From positions 1 to 14,725 of the forward strand of contig JAPPIY010000181.1 in assembly GCA_026914095.1 (NCBI GenBank): DNA of 14,725 nt, given 5' to 3'. Below are positions 14,370 to 14,725 of this stretch, piece after piece (position 1 is the stretch's first letter; every line of letters begins with the position of its first letter). Both the position numbers and the translations under genes were made by a program. A model generated the notes under the pieces. It was not told the DNA's origin, ran no database searches, and saw only the letters and a list, made by a program, of their open reading frames with translations. This stretch comes from Oligoflexia bacterium. Its GTDB lineage: Bacteria > Bdellovibrionota > Bdellovibrionia > Bdellovibrionales > UBA1609.

Positions 14370-14386
14370 AACTTTTATAAACAATT

Positions 14387-14725
14387 ATGAATTTTTTAAA
14401 AATTAAATTTTCTCTATTCAAAAAAATAAGTTTTATCATCCTCTTAGGTTTTGCTTTTTTTGCAATGGCCGATCGCTTCTCTCATTTAGAAGTTTTTTCT
14501 CAAGCCTTAAATCTTATCAAAGTTAATTATTTCAAACCCATAAAATTTAAAAAACTTATTTCAGGGGCCATTAAAGGAATGTTAGAAGAGCTAGACCCTC
14601 ACTCTCAATTACTGCGCCCAGAAGATTTACAAGATTTAAAAGAGGCAACGACTGGACATTTTTACGGATTAGGAATTGAAGTTGAAAAAAAAGATCATTT
14701 TTTGATTGTCTTGTCAGTTTTAAAT
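14387..14725 (+). CDS. S41-family C-terminal processing protease (CtpA-like), N-terminal part, cut by the window
   Basis: The frame runs 113 codons to the window end. It begins with a basic stretch and a membrane or signal segment (ISFIILLGFAFFAMA), then the N-terminal helical region of carboxy-terminal processing proteases: LEVFSQALNLIKVNYF, ISGAIKGMLEELDPHSQLL, PEDLQDLKEATTGHFYGLG. The family form of the last motif is GxFxGxGIEV; here it is GHFYGLGIEV, leading into the PDZ domain. The catalytic Ser/Lys lie beyond the window. Such enzymes work in the periplasm on tail or precursor processing and wall-hydrolase control. No ribosome binding site is evident before ATG 14387, and the MITE-like element ends immediately upstream, so it may influence expression. 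Confidence 0.88.
   Translation, partial: MNFLKIKFSLFKKISFIILLGFAFFAMADRFSHLEVFSQALNLIKVNYFKPIKFKKLISGAIKGMLEELDPHSQLLRPEDLQDLKEATTGHFYGLGIEVEKKDHFLIVLSVLN

Larger units (their letters stand above)
13971..14386. other. Intergenic region made largely of repeats
   Basis: It holds the 10-bp inverted repeat CCTGAATTTT/AAAATTCAGG (13990-13999 and 14025-14034), dispersed repeat copy D, a spacer of about 60 bases and a MITE-like element. No protein or RNA gene is supported. Confidence 0.6.

Overview
The window comes from an AT-rich Gram-negative bacterium. It encodes an outer-membrane-type beta-barrel protein, a lipoprotein, an inner-membrane/periplasmic zinc system and an NtrC-type regulator. Protein styles would fit a Bdellovibrionota-like or other proteobacterial lineage, but nothing here fixes the taxon. 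Intergenic spaces are long and hold degenerate palindromic repeats, a pattern seen in repeat-laden low-GC genomes.

Layout. (1) 1-3300: the possible tail of an upstream gene, repeat copy A, a class I dihydroorotase gene (minus strand), a strong hairpin terminator and a porin-like gene (minus strand), then about 500 bases of AT-rich spacer. (2) 3327-3403: tRNA-Asp(GTC) with encoded CCA. (3) 3404-9250: a compact zinc-homeostasis module on the plus strand. It holds a Zur-type Fur-family repressor, a perfect 23-bp palindromic operator over a promoter, a small possibly broken reading frame, a ZIP transporter, a histidine-rich DUF2796 periplasmic protein, an FtsX/MacB-type ABC ATPase and permease, and a DUF3299 protein. 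Past it lie the C-terminal stump of a tyrosine recombinase and a 13-bp near-copy (12/13) of the tRNA-Asp 3' end in direct orientation. The simplest reading is an old genomic island integrated at tRNA-Asp that carried the zinc module. (4) 9489-11822: a frameshifted lipoprotein gene, repeat copies B and C, and a histidine kinase-like protein that ends right after its phospho-acceptor domain, with no ATPase domain. (5) 11937-14725: a complete sigma54-dependent response regulator, an Nfu-type iron-sulfur carrier, repeat copy D with two tandem palindromes, a 147-bp MITE-like element and the start of an S41 (CtpA-like) protease cut by the window end.

How the genes work together. Zur with zinc would bind the operator at 4519-4541 and shut off the ZIP-DUF2796-ABC-DUF3299 operon. 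Under zinc starvation the operon would supply two uptake routes, a ZIP permease and an ABC system with a zinc-binding periplasmic partner. The operon matches the known Zur-controlled PA4063-PA4066 / Zrg type of cluster. The remaining genes are housekeeping or independent regulators.

Most worth a second look: the tRNA-bounded zinc island with integrase relic; the unexplained frames between the operator and the operon; the dispersed repeat family with terminal inverted repeats (four copies here); the kinase without a catalytic domain; and the MITE immediately upstream of the protease gene.
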